Of a stretch of DNA of 26,155 nt, positions 16,685-24,773 are shown piece after piece. The notes beneath the pieces were generated by a model, which saw nothing but the letters and a program-made list of their open reading frames with translations, was not told where the DNA came from and searched no databases. The stretch covers positions 1 through 26,155 of the forward strand of contig CABRGT010000024.1 of NCBI GenBank assembly GCA_902470475.1, read 5' to 3'. This DNA comes from an uncultured Porphyromonadaceae bacterium (lineage in GTDB: Bacteria; Bacteroidota; Bacteroidia; Bacteroidales; Muribaculaceae). A program made the position numbers and the translations under genes. Each line of letters begins with the position of its first letter. Position 1 is the stretch's first letter.

Positions 16685-17611
16685 ATGAAAATCCGGTCTC
16701 TATACATCGCTTTTATCACATTCTTCGCTGTTGCAGCCGCGGGCTGCAACAGCGATATCTTCATTGACGGGCCCGACGTACCCGACACGCAGTCGGCCAC
16801 CATCGACGGCGACGGCGGAGAAGCATCTTTTACCATACCCGTCAAGGGGCTCATAAAGTTCGGCTTCGACAATGTCAGCGAATCGAACAGCCGGTACTAC
16901 AACGCCGCCGGCGAGGCAATCGATCCGGACTCGCCCGCATCGGAAGTAGCCCGCATAGTCCGCGAGAACGACTTTCTGAAAATCGAGATTCTTAAAAATG
17001 GCTCGAAACTCACCGTACGGAGCACATGCCTGACGTTTCATAGCGAAGCCCACTGGTCTATCCGCCTCGAATACACTTACGGCACGCGTTTCATCGAGAT
17101 CGGAGTACGCCCCGGCAAGCCGCTGCTGCTCAGAGATGTCGTTTACGGGGACGGACTGAAGGTCTATGACCGGGCACACGTCACAACCCGACGCTATAAT
17201 GTAGTCAACGACGCTCCGCTGCCGATGTCCGTCACCATCATGCCGTATATCAACGAGCTGGCGACCATACTCGTAGAGCCCGAAAGGCCCTATTCTTGGG
17301 TCGGTAACTACACTCTTACATTGCCGGTGCCGGTTTTCACCGGCGGGGAGTGGATACTTGCCGAGAAGAACGGTATAAGACCCGACACGAAATACAGCTA
17401 TGAAGGTCCTGACCGCATGACGAAAACCGAAGTCGACGTTCCGGCCCACGCACATGTCAACATCATCACCGACGTGACCTACACCGGCGCCGAAGCCTCC
17501 GGCTACATGCTGTTCCACAACGAAATACTCGACCGGCAGATCATTGAAAAATTCAAGGTCAGATCCCTCTATCCCGTCAGCTATGAAATCAGAATCGAAG
17601 ATGCGAAGTAG
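16685..17611 (+). CDS. Uncharacterised lipoprotein
   Basis: This is a 308-residue protein whose product I do not recognise. The start at 16685 is chosen because it opens into a lipoprotein signal, MKIRSLYIAFITFFAVAAAG, followed by Cys21. The mature protein begins NSDIFIDGPDVPD, with no strong surface-export charge cluster. The rest is predicted to be mostly beta strand, with two possible Ig-like halves; the second half contains PERPYSWVGNYTLTLPVPVF. There are no catalytic motifs. The gene lies 10 nt behind the TonB-like receptor and overlaps the start of the PagL-like barrel gene by 11 nt. That suggests an envelope accessory protein working with one or both of them. Confidence 0.75.
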   Translation: MKIRSLYIAFITFFAVAAAGCNSDIFIDGPDVPDTQSATIDGDGGEASFTIPVKGLIKFGFDNVSESNSRYYNAAGEAIDPDSPASEVARIVRENDFLKIEILKNGSKLTVRSTCLTFHSEAHWSIRLEYTYGTRFIEIGVRPGKPLLLRDVVYGDGLKVYDRAHVTTRRYNVVNDAPLPMSVTIMPYINELATILVEPERPYSWVGNYTLTLPVPVFTGGEWILAEKNGIRPDTKYSYEGPDRMTKTEVDVPAHAHVNIITDVTYTGAEASGYMLFHNEILDRQIIEKFKVRSLYPVSYEIRIEDAK

Positions 17612-18782
17612 GCTTTGCTCCCTCATATTGGTTTTAGCGTGCGCCGGCGCCTCGGCCGACACGATACCGCACATGTTCCGGGAGCCGGTCGAATGGCGTG
17701 TCGGGGTCGACATCTCTCCTGCCATTGTTCCGCACACCAACGGTTTCCTACGGGGCAACAATCCCGAGGACAGGGACATTCGCGCCAGCCTCTCCGGCGA
17801 CATACGCGCCGATTTCAGTTTCTCGCCTGCCACACGCCGGGGCATCCTTTATCCGGGACTCTATCAGGGCGTCGGGATCGGCATCAGATCATTCTTTGCC
17901 GGTTCGCTCTTAGGCACGCCCGTGTCGGCATACGTCTATCAGGGCGCGCCGGTTTGCCATATCGGCAGCCGCATGTGGCTCGGCTACGAATGGCAGTTCG
18001 GCGCCGCTTTCGGCTGGAAGCATTTCGATACGCGGCCACCCGAAGCCGAGGGCGTAGTCAGCACGTCCGTCACGGCCCACATGGGCATCGGCCTCAGGCT
18101 GTATTACAGTCTGTCCGACCGGTGGTCCATGTCGCTCGGCATCGCCGCCAGCCACTTCTCCAACGGCAACACTTCCTGGCCCAATGGCGGCGTCAACACC
18201 ATCGGCGCCACCGTCGGCATAGCCTATGTCATCAATCCGGCAGAAACAGCCCCGGCCACAGACGAAACACTCGCGACAGAGGCCGACCGCCACGGATGGT
18301 TCTATGACCTCACCGCATTCGGGGCATGGCGCAGGCGAGGAGTCTACGTCGGGCCCGACGCCGAGCCGCAGGTCTGCCCCGGCTCGTTCGGCGTCCTCGG
18401 TCTCCAGTTCTCACCCTTGTACCGACTCAACCGATGGGCTGCTGTCGGTCCCGGCCTCGACATGCAGTGGGACGAAAGCGCCGGCCTCGCGCCATATTGG
18501 GTCGAAGGAAGCTATGGCGACGACATCAAGTTCCGGAAGCCCCCGTTCGGCAAGCAGCTCAGTATCGGCATATCCGTACACGCCGAACTCACCATGCCCA
18601 TCTTCGCCGTGAACGTCGGCCTCGGCTACGACATCATCAACCCGCGGGGCGACAAAGCCTTCTTCCAGTCGCTCACGCTCAAGACATTCGTCACCGGACA
18701 CATCTACATCAACACCGGCTACCGTCTCGGCGACTTCAAGGATCCCCAGAATCTGATGCTCGGTCTCGGATACCGCTTTTGA
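17601..18782 (+). CDS. PagL/acyloxyacyl hydrolase-like outer-membrane protein
   Basis: This 393-residue protein has its start taken at 17601, overlapping the previous stop by 11 nt, because it leads straight into a signal peptide ending GASA; in-frame ATGs at 17583 and 17544 are possible. The N-terminal half (about 25-215) resembles PagL/acyloxyacyl hydrolases, which deacylate lipid A in the outer membrane. It has the characteristic SHFSNGNTSWPNGGVN segment, with His185 and Ser187 in the H-x-S-N motif. The second half (about 225-393) looks like a further set of beta strands ending LGLGYRF. At about 390 residues it is more than twice the length of proteobacterial PagL, but similar to Bacteroidetes relatives. 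The position where PagL has its catalytic Glu (14 after His) is Asn199 here. Lipid A or phospholipid deacylation is an inference. Confidence 0.75.
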   Translation: MRSRLCSLILVLACAGASADTIPHMFREPVEWRVGVDISPAIVPHTNGFLRGNNPEDRDIRASLSGDIRADFSFSPATRRGILYPGLYQGVGIGIRSFFAGSLLGTPVSAYVYQGAPVCHIGSRMWLGYEWQFGAAFGWKHFDTRPPEAEGVVSTSVTAHMGIGLRLYYSLSDRWSMSLGIAASHFSNGNTSWPNGGVNTIGATVGIAYVINPAETAPATDETLATEADRHGWFYDLTAFGAWRRRGVYVGPDAEPQVCPGSFGVLGLQFSPLYRLNRWAAVGPGLDMQWDESAGLAPYWVEGSYGDDIKFRKPPFGKQLSIGISVHAELTMPIFAVNVGLGYDIINPRGDKAFFQSLTLKTFVTGHIYINTGYRLGDFKDPQNLMLGLGYRF

Positions 18783-18792
18783 GACGGACGCC

Positions 18793-18848
18793 AAAATGAT
18801 TATTACAAAGATTGATTCACCGGAACGATCACTGCAATAATCATTTTT
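18793..18848. terminator. 12-bp inverted repeat, possible terminator or operator
   Basis: AAAATGATTATT (18793-18804) is perfectly complementary to AATAATCATTTT (18836-18847), with a 31-nt loop and one further T after the right arm. It begins 10 nt after the PagL-like stop and ends about 46 nt before the metG -33 box. It could terminate the upstream cluster in either direction, or be a regulator site for metG. The AT-rich stem makes it a weak intrinsic terminator. Confidence 0.45.
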
Positions 18849-18893
18849 CCCGGAGTCCCGGTGGTGATTTTTGCGGCTTTTTCGGGCTTGCTA

Positions 18894-18924
18894 TTGTCCG
18901 GCATACGATTTTTTCGTATTTTTG
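18894..18924 (+). promoter_or_regulatory. Bacteroidetes promoter of metG
   Basis: TTG (18894-18896), 20 nt, then TATTTTTG (18917-18924) matches the -33/-7 arrangement of the primary sigma factor. The metG ATG follows 20 nt later. An AAGGA about 8 nt before the ATG is one of the few Shine-Dalgarno-like sites in the window. No T-box or SAM riboswitch structure is present in the short leader. Confidence 0.65.
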
Positions 18925-18944
18925 CCGTTTGAAAGGAATAAAGC

Positions 18945-20993
18945 ATGGAAAAGAAATATAAACGTACACTTGTCACCACCGCTCTCCCCTACGCCAACGG
19001 CCCCGTGCACATCGGCCACCTCGCCGGCGTCTACGTCCCGGCCGACATCTACGCCCGCTATCTGCGCCTCAACGGCCGCGACGTAACCCTCGTCGGCGGC
19101 AGCGACGAACACGGCGTGCCTATCACCATCAAGGCCAAGAAGGAAGGCGTCACCCCGCAGGACATCGTCGACCGCTACCATAAGATCATCAAGGATTCGA
19201 TGGAAGAGCTCGGCATATCATTCGACGTCTATTCCCGCACTACCTCCGATATACACTCGGAGACTGCTTCCGAATTCTTCCGCCGCCTCTATGACAAGGG
19301 TGTGTTTGTCGAGAAAGACTCCATGCAGCTCTACGATGAGAAAGCCGGACAGTTCCTGGCCGACCGCTACGTCACCGGCGAATGTCCCAACTGCCACGCC
19401 CAGGGCGCCTACGGCGACCAGTGCGAGAAGTGCGGCTCGTCGCTCAACGCCACCGACCTGATCAACCCCGTCAGCGCCATCACCGGCACCACGCCCGTCC
19501 TGCGGCCTACCCGCCACTGGTATCTGCCGCTCGACAAGTACGAGCAGGCCCTGAGCCGCTGGATTCTCGAAGGCCACAAGGAATGGAAAACCAATGTCTA
19601 CGGCCAATGTAAGTCGTGGATCGACCTCGGCCTGCAGCCCCGCGCCGTGTCGCGCGACCTCGACTGGGGTGTACCCGTACCCGTCGAAGGCGCGGAGGGC
19701 AAGGTCCTCTACGTATGGTTCGACGCTCCCATCGGCTATATCTCCAACACCAAGGAACTTTACCCCGACACCTGGGAACAGTGGTGGAAAAGCGACGACA
19801 CCCGCATCATCAACTTCATCGGCAAGGACAACATCGTGTTCCACTGCATCGTCTTCCCCGCCATGCTCATGGCCTACGGCGACAACTATCAGCTTCCCGA
19901 CAACGTTCCCGCCAATGAGTTCCTCAACCTCGAGGGCGACAAGATCTCGACATCGCGCAACTGGGCCGTATGGCTCCACGAATACCTGCGCGACTTCCCC
20001 GGCAAGCAGGACGTCCTGCGCTACGTTCTCACGGCCAACGCTCCCGAGACCAAGGACAACGACTTCACCTGGAAGGACTTCCAGACGCGCAACAACAGCG
20101 AGCTCGTTGCCATCCTCGGCAACTTCGTCAACCGTGTCACCGTTCTTACCCACAAATACTTCGACGGCATCGTTCCCGAGCCGCTCGAGCGTTCCGCCGA
20201 GGATCTGCGCGCCATCACCGATGTCCGTGCGGCCGCCGGCGCACTCTCCGAGGCCATCGAGACATTCCACTTCCGTGAAGGTCTGAAGCAGGCCATGGAG
20301 ATCGCACGCATCGGCAACCGCTACTTGCAGGAGACCGAGCCCTGGAAACTGGCCAAGACCGACATGCACCGCGTCCGCACCGTAATCTACACCGCCCTGC
20401 AGATATGCGGATCTCTCGCCATAGCCTGCGAGCCTTTCATGCCCTTCATGGCCCATGCGCTTGCCGACGACCTCCGTATCGCCGACCTCAGCTGGTCGCG
20501 CATAGGCTCCGACGACATCGTGACCGCCGGCACGGCCATCGCTCCCGCACGCCTCATCTTCCAGAAGATCGAGGACGACGCCATCAAGGCGCAGACCGAC
20601 CGTCTCGACCGCATCAAGGAGGAAAACAAGAAGAACGCATGGAAGCCCGCACCTCAGCTTCCCGACGTCGACTTCGACACATTCTGCAAGAGCGATCTCC
20701 GCGTGGCCACAGTCAAGGCCTGCGAGAAGGTGCCCAAGGCCGACCGTCTGCTCAGATTCACACTCGACGACGGATCCGGCACAGACCGCACCATCGTCTC
20801 CGGCATCGCCGCATATTATCCCGACCCCGCCGTGCTTGTCGGCCGCCAGGTATGCTTCATCGCCAACCTGCCCCCGCGCAAACTCCGCGGCATCGTATCG
20901 CAGGGTATGATCCTCTCGGCCGAAAACGCCGACGGATCACTCTCGCTCATTGCCCCGTCGGCTCCGGTAGCGCCCGGCGCTCAGGTCAAATAA
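18945..20993 (+). CDS. metG: Methionine--tRNA ligase
   Basis: This 682-residue class I aminoacyl-tRNA synthetase joins methionine to tRNA-Met in the cytoplasm. The Rossmann-fold catalytic domain carries HIGH (22-25), and the KMSKS loop reads KISTS (333-337), a variant I know from other Bacteroidetes. The connective peptide holds a zinc knuckle with Cys147, Cys150, Cys160 and Cys163. The anticodon-binding helical domain spans about 385-545. The C-terminal EMAP/tRNA-binding OB domain is at about 575-682 and contains SDLRVATVKACEKVPKADRL and KLRGIVSQGMILSAEN. This is the full-length dimeric form with the Arc1p-like appendix. It has its own promoter and is the first gene of the plus-strand series; ansA follows after 20 nt. 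Confidence 0.98.
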   Translation: MEKKYKRTLVTTALPYANGPVHIGHLAGVYVPADIYARYLRLNGRDVTLVGGSDEHGVPITIKAKKEGVTPQDIVDRYHKIIKDSMEELGISFDVYSRTTSDIHSETASEFFRRLYDKGVFVEKDSMQLYDEKAGQFLADRYVTGECPNCHAQGAYGDQCEKCGSSLNATDLINPVSAITGTTPVLRPTRHWYLPLDKYEQALSRWILEGHKEWKTNVYGQCKSWIDLGLQPRAVSRDLDWGVPVPVEGAEGKVLYVWFDAPIGYISNTKELYPDTWEQWWKSDDTRIINFIGKDNIVFHCIVFPAMLMAYGDNYQLPDNVPANEFLNLEGDKISTSRNWAVWLHEYLRDFPGKQDVLRYVLTANAPETKDNDFTWKDFQTRNNSELVAILGNFVNRVTVLTHKYFDGIVPEPLERSAEDLRAITDVRAAAGALSEAIETFHFREGLKQAMEIARIGNRYLQETEPWKLAKTDMHRVRTVIYTALQICGSLAIACEPFMPFMAHALADDLRIADLSWSRIGSDDIVTAGTAIAPARLIFQKIEDDAIKAQTDRLDRIKEENKKNAWKPAPQLPDVDFDTFCKSDLRVATVKACEKVPKADRLLRFTLDDGSGTDRTIVSGIAAYYPDPAVLVGRQVCFIANLPPRKLRGIVSQGMILSAENADGSLSLIAPSAPVAPGAQVK

Positions 20994-21013
20994 CCGTCAA
21001 TCCAACACTGATC

Positions 21014-22048
21014 ATGGACAAGCCCCGCATCCTTATCATATACACCGGCGGCACAATCGGAATGATTGAAGACCCCGTGTCGAAGGCGCTTACGCCTTTC
21101 GATTTCTCGCACCTTATGGAGAATGTGCCCAAGGTGAGGATGCTCGACTACGTGATCGACAACATACAGTTCGCGCCTCCGATCGACTCGTCCGACATGA
21201 GCCCCGAACACTGGCGCGACATAGCCGGAAGCATAGCCGACAACTACGACGACTACGACGGATTCGTCGTGCTCCACGGCACCGATACCATGGCCTACAC
21301 GGCATCGGCTCTCTCATTCATGCTCCGGGGGCTCAGCAAGCCGGTAATCATCACCGGCTCCCAGCTCCCCATCGGCGAGGTCCGCACCGACGGCGAGGAA
21401 AACCTGATCACGGCCCTGCAGATCGCCGCCGCTCGCGACGCCGACTCGCGGCCCATGATCCGTGAAGTTGCCATCCTCTTCGAGAACTACCTCTGGCGCG
21501 GCAACCGCTCGACCAAGCGGTCAGCCGACCACTTCAACGCCTTCCGGTCGTCCAACTACCCGCATCTGGCCAAGATAGGACTCGGCATCGACTACGACCG
21601 CGACGCCCTGGCGCGCCCCGCCCAGGGTCCGCTGAAGCTCGCGCTCGACTTCGACACCAACGTGGCGAGCATCGACCTCTTCCCCGGCCTCAACGAGAGG
21701 TCACTGCGGCATCAGCTGGCCACTCCGGGCATCAAGGGTATCGTTCTGCGCACATACGGCGCCGGCAACTCACCCACAGCCCCCTGGTTCATCGACGCGA
21801 TCCGCGAAGCCATCGGCCGCGGCATCGTCATCCTCAACGTCACGCAGTGCCTCAACGGCTCGGTACACAGCAACCGATACGTCTCCGGCGATCTCCTGGC
21901 CAATGCCGGCGTAATCTCCGGCCACGACATCACCTTCGAGGCCGCAATAACCAAGATGATGCACCTCTTCGGCCTGGGCCTCCCGCTTGAAGAAATACGC
22001 CGGAGCCTCTCGGAACCAATGGCCGGAGAAATGACCGTCAATAACTGA
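21014..22048 (+). CDS. ansA: Type I (cytoplasmic) L-asparaginase
   Basis: This 344-residue enzyme hydrolyses asparagine to aspartate and ammonia. The start at 21014 is the first ATG of the domain and leads directly into the strand ILIIYTGGTIGMIE, with the first catalytic Thr of the TGGTIG motif at position 11. The second signature, HGTDTMAYTASALSFML, starts at 88 and carries Thr90-Asp91; ITGSQLPIGEVRTDGEEN follows at about 113-130. There is no signal peptide, and the length fits the cytosolic type I family rather than the periplasmic type II enzyme. It starts 20 nt after metG and is followed 7 nt later by a small secreted protein, so co-transcription with metG is likely. Confidence 0.93.
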   Translation: MDKPRILIIYTGGTIGMIEDPVSKALTPFDFSHLMENVPKVRMLDYVIDNIQFAPPIDSSDMSPEHWRDIAGSIADNYDDYDGFVVLHGTDTMAYTASALSFMLRGLSKPVIITGSQLPIGEVRTDGEENLITALQIAAARDADSRPMIREVAILFENYLWRGNRSTKRSADHFNAFRSSNYPHLAKIGLGIDYDRDALARPAQGPLKLALDFDTNVASIDLFPGLNERSLRHQLATPGIKGIVLRTYGAGNSPTAPWFIDAIREAIGRGIVILNVTQCLNGSVHSNRYVSGDLLANAGVISGHDITFEAAITKMMHLFGLGLPLEEIRRSLSEPMAGEMTVNN

Positions 22049-22055
22049 ACCATAT

Positions 22056-22400
22056 ATGAGACTCCAGCGCCTGATCCGACACCGACTCCTCGGCATAACA
22101 CTGCTGGGAATGTTTGCGGCCATGCCCCTGCAGGCCGCTGGTCCTTCGGCGCAGGCTCCGCGCTGGGAAACCGTGCAGACCATCGTCAGCGAGCTTTCCG
22201 ACGAGACTTTCGACGTAGCCGTGCGCGAGCAGTACATCTACGTATTCTCACCCCAGCCCGTCAGCATCAAGCTGTTCACCATACTGGGGCAGCTTGTGTC
22301 GCAGGGATCGCTCCCGGCGGGCACGTCGCGCCTTCGCCTCAATTCGCGCGGCATATACATACTCAAGGCCGGCGACGTCACACGCCGCATCAACATCTGA
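22056..22400 (+). CDS. Small secreted protein made of a signal peptide plus Por-type sorting-like domain
   Basis: This 114-residue protein has a basic N-terminus followed by a hydrophobic signal segment (about 10-28, LLGITLLGMFAAMPLQAAG). The rest is almost entirely a sequence resembling the C-terminal sorting domain of type IX secretion cargo (about 50-114). It has the expected run of short strands around VSIKLFTILGQLVSQGSLPA and ends RGIYILKAGDVTRRINI. No cargo domain precedes it. It lies 7 nt after ansA and 5 nt before dut, so it is embedded in the operon. I do not know a function. It might be a relic of a larger cargo, or a small surface protein using the sorting domain as a fold. Confidence 0.7.
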   Translation: MRLQRLIRHRLLGITLLGMFAAMPLQAAGPSAQAPRWETVQTIVSELSDETFDVAVREQYIYVFSPQPVSIKLFTILGQLVSQGSLPAGTSRLRLNSRGIYILKAGDVTRRINI

Positions 22401-22405
22401 TAGCC

Positions 22406-22849
22406 ATGGAACGAATCAAAGTAAAGATAATCAACCGGTCGGGGCAGCAGCTCCCCGCCTACGAGACACCCTCGGCCGCCGGAATGGACGTCCGCGCCGC
22501 CAACACCGAACCCATCGTGCTCAAGCCCCTTCAGCGCGCACTCGTCCCCACCGGACTGCGCGTGCAGCTTCCGCAGGGCCATGAAATGCAACTGAGACCC
22601 CGCAGCGGCCTCGCACTGCGTCACGGCATATCGCTGGTCAATACACCGGGGACCGTCGACGCCGACTTCCGCGGCGAAATCGGTGTCATCCTCATAAACC
22701 TTTCCGACGAGCCGTTTGTAATAAATCCCGGGGAACGCATCTGCCAGATGGTAATCACCAGCTACACCCACGTCGAGTGGGAGCCGGTCGAAGAACTCGA
22801 CCGCACTGTCCGTGGCGACGGAGCCTTCGGACACACCGGCACCGACTGA
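22406..22849 (+). CDS. dut: dUTP diphosphatase
   Basis: This 147-residue trimeric dUTPase hydrolyses dUTP to dUMP and diphosphate. It keeps uracil out of DNA and supplies dUMP for thymidylate synthesis. The five family motifs are readable: AGMDVRA near residue 25; RPRSG (64-68), with the substrate-contacting Arg and Ser; VDADFRGEIGV from 84, with catalytic Asp85; ERICQMVI near 110; and the glycine-rich C-terminal motif RGDGAFGHTG (136-145), which closes over the substrate. Length is normal for the family. It is 5 nt behind the small sorting-domain gene and 59 nt before the TPR gene. Confidence 0.97.
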   Translation: MERIKVKIINRSGQQLPAYETPSAAGMDVRAANTEPIVLKPLQRALVPTGLRVQLPQGHEMQLRPRSGLALRHGISLVNTPGTVDADFRGEIGVILINLSDEPFVINPGERICQMVITSYTHVEWEPVEELDRTVRGDGAFGHTGTD

Positions 22850-22908
22850 CACCTGCATAAGCCCGCCCGCGGTACAGGCCGCCGCTGATCAGGCCATATA
22901 CATTCATT

Positions 22909-24768
22909 ATGAAACGCATCCCTCTTATCCTTCTGATACTCTGCTGCGCGGCCGCAATCGCCGTAGGAGCCGGCAACAGCCGCGACGCACGCGACGCGCG
23001 CGCCCGGCGCGACATGGCTCGGTACATGTTCTACCGCGCCAACGAAGTCATTGCACCTATCTACGGCATGGCCGACACGGCATTCAGCGACGGACTTTAC
23101 CTGCTCGAAGCCGCCCGCGCGACACACGACCCGAATCTCGATGCGGCAGCAGCCCTCGGGCGCCTCGTACTTACCGTCGATCTCGGCGACTCCGCCGTGC
23201 AGGAAAGGGCCTACCGCGACGTCATGGTCCACTACTTCAACTATCCTGAGAATACGTTCGCCGGCGAATTCGTCTCCCGTCTGGCCGGCAACCGCAACGA
23301 CGTCAGCGCTTTCATCCGCGTCAACCGCGCGATGGCTGCCGCCCACCCCGACCGCACCGACCTGCTGATGGATCTCGTCGACGGCTACAGCGCCGCATAT
23401 ATGCTGGGCGACTCCGTATACCGTGATTCGGCCCTGGCCGTACTCGGGTCGCTCGAGGACCGCCTCGGTCCCGATCCGGCCCTGATCATGCGCTACGCCT
23501 GGATCGACCGCGACAATCTCGACACCGCCGCAATAGTCGGCAAGATACGCCAGTTCACACTCTCCCGGCCCACCGACGCGTCGGCACTCTATTACACGGC
23601 CCGCATGTACGGACTGTTCGAATTTCCCGACTCAGCCACAAAATACCTCGTCATGGCCTGCGAAGCCGACTCGACTTACGGCCCAGCATATCTGGCTCTC
23701 GCCGACGAATATCTCCGACAGGGCGATTCACTGAGCTACGACCGCACCGTTATCGGCGTCATTTCCAGCCCCGAACTCGAATTCGACGACAAGCTGCGCG
23801 TGGTGCAGTCATACTTCCAGAACGCCTACACCGACTCGACCCGCACCTCATTCACCGACTCTATATTCAACATTCTCGAGGACCAGCATGCCGGCGAGCC
23901 ACAGGTCTACCGCCTACATGGAGTCTATTATGCCACCCGCGACGACTATGCGCGCAGCGCCGAATACTTCCGCTACGCACTTGATCTCGACCGCGAGGAC
24001 ACCGACACCTACCAGATGCTCATCGAGGCCCAGCAGAAATCGGGCGACACTCTCGGAGCCATAGCCACAGGTCACATGGCGATCACCAACTGGACCGACA
24101 ATCTCTACTTCACGCTACTCACGGCCGGCATGGAGATGATGGCCGACCGTCCCGAAGCCGCCCTGGCCACCCTCGATTCGTTCGACGTCTCCGACTTCGT
24201 CAATCCCAAGGCCATGTCGTCATACCATCAGTCGCGCGCCGACGCTCTTTACAAACTCGGAATGCCCGACAGCGCCTTCGCCGAGTACGACCGCGCCATC
24301 GAACTTGACCCCACCAACAGCATGGCCAAGAACAACGCCGCATATTTCATGGCCTGCTCCGGCATCGATCTCGCCCGCGCTCGCTCGCTCGCCGAGGAAG
24401 CCGTCGCCGACGATCCACTCAACCCCACCCTGCTCGACACCTACGCCTGGGTACTCTTCAAGATCAAGGACTACAAGGAAGCCCGCGACCAGATCGAACT
24501 GGCCCTCACAGCCTGCGGCATCGACATCGAGGAGACCTCTGAAAAAGCCATCAATCCTAAAAATACCGGCACGGCTGCTCCGACCGGTCCTGCCGATCCG
24601 GACGATGACGAAGCCTCGGCCGAAATACTCGACCATGCGGGCGACATCTTCTACATGAACGGTGAGCCCGATCTGGCCGTCCGATTCTGGAAAATGGCCC
24701 TCGAGCTCGACCCGGGCAACCAACAGATCCAGAAAAAAATCAAACACCGCGCATATTTCTTCGAATAA
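22909..24768 (+). CDS. Secreted tetratricopeptide repeat protein
   Basis: This 619-residue protein has an N-terminal signal segment (about 1-22, ending AVGAG) and a chain of TPR-like helical pairs from about 45 to the end. The clearest repeats are around 345-375 (YARSAEYFRYALDLDREDTD), 445-480 (YKLGMPDSAFAEYDRAIELD) and 575-605 (FYMNGEPDLAVRFWKMALEL). TPRs mediate protein-protein contacts. In Bacteroidetes this gene commonly sits between dut and a DUF4292 lipoprotein, followed by an M23/EnvC gene, as here. That order suggests a periplasmic scaffold in envelope or cell-wall work, though no direct function is known to me. The next gene begins 5 nt after the stop. Confidence 0.88.
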   Translation: MKRIPLILLILCCAAAIAVGAGNSRDARDARARRDMARYMFYRANEVIAPIYGMADTAFSDGLYLLEAARATHDPNLDAAAALGRLVLTVDLGDSAVQERAYRDVMVHYFNYPENTFAGEFVSRLAGNRNDVSAFIRVNRAMAAAHPDRTDLLMDLVDGYSAAYMLGDSVYRDSALAVLGSLEDRLGPDPALIMRYAWIDRDNLDTAAIVGKIRQFTLSRPTDASALYYTARMYGLFEFPDSATKYLVMACEADSTYGPAYLALADEYLRQGDSLSYDRTVIGVISSPELEFDDKLRVVQSYFQNAYTDSTRTSFTDSIFNILEDQHAGEPQVYRLHGVYYATRDDYARSAEYFRYALDLDREDTDTYQMLIEAQQKSGDTLGAIATGHMAITNWTDNLYFTLLTAGMEMMADRPEAALATLDSFDVSDFVNPKAMSSYHQSRADALYKLGMPDSAFAEYDRAIELDPTNSMAKNNAAYFMACSGIDLARARSLAEEAVADDPLNPTLLDTYAWVLFKIKDYKEARDQIELALTACGIDIEETSEKAINPKNTGTAAPTGPADPDDDEASAEILDHAGDIFYMNGEPDLAVRFWKMALELDPGNQQIQKKIKHRAYFFE

Positions 24769-24773
24769 ACGCA

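Noticed and set aside
16700..17845. Minus-strand open frame of 381 codons across the lipoprotein and PagL-like genes
   Set aside because: It overlaps two plus-strand genes with clear signal peptides and has no recognisable product.
19218..20456. Minus-strand open frame of 412 codons opposite metG
   Set aside because: metG is certain on the plus strand, with HIGH, KISTS and zinc-knuckle motifs; the antisense frame has none of its own.
20405..21013. Upstream extension of the asparaginase frame
   Set aside because: The extension runs within metG in another frame and is arginine/proline rich. The asparaginase fold begins at the ATG at 21014.
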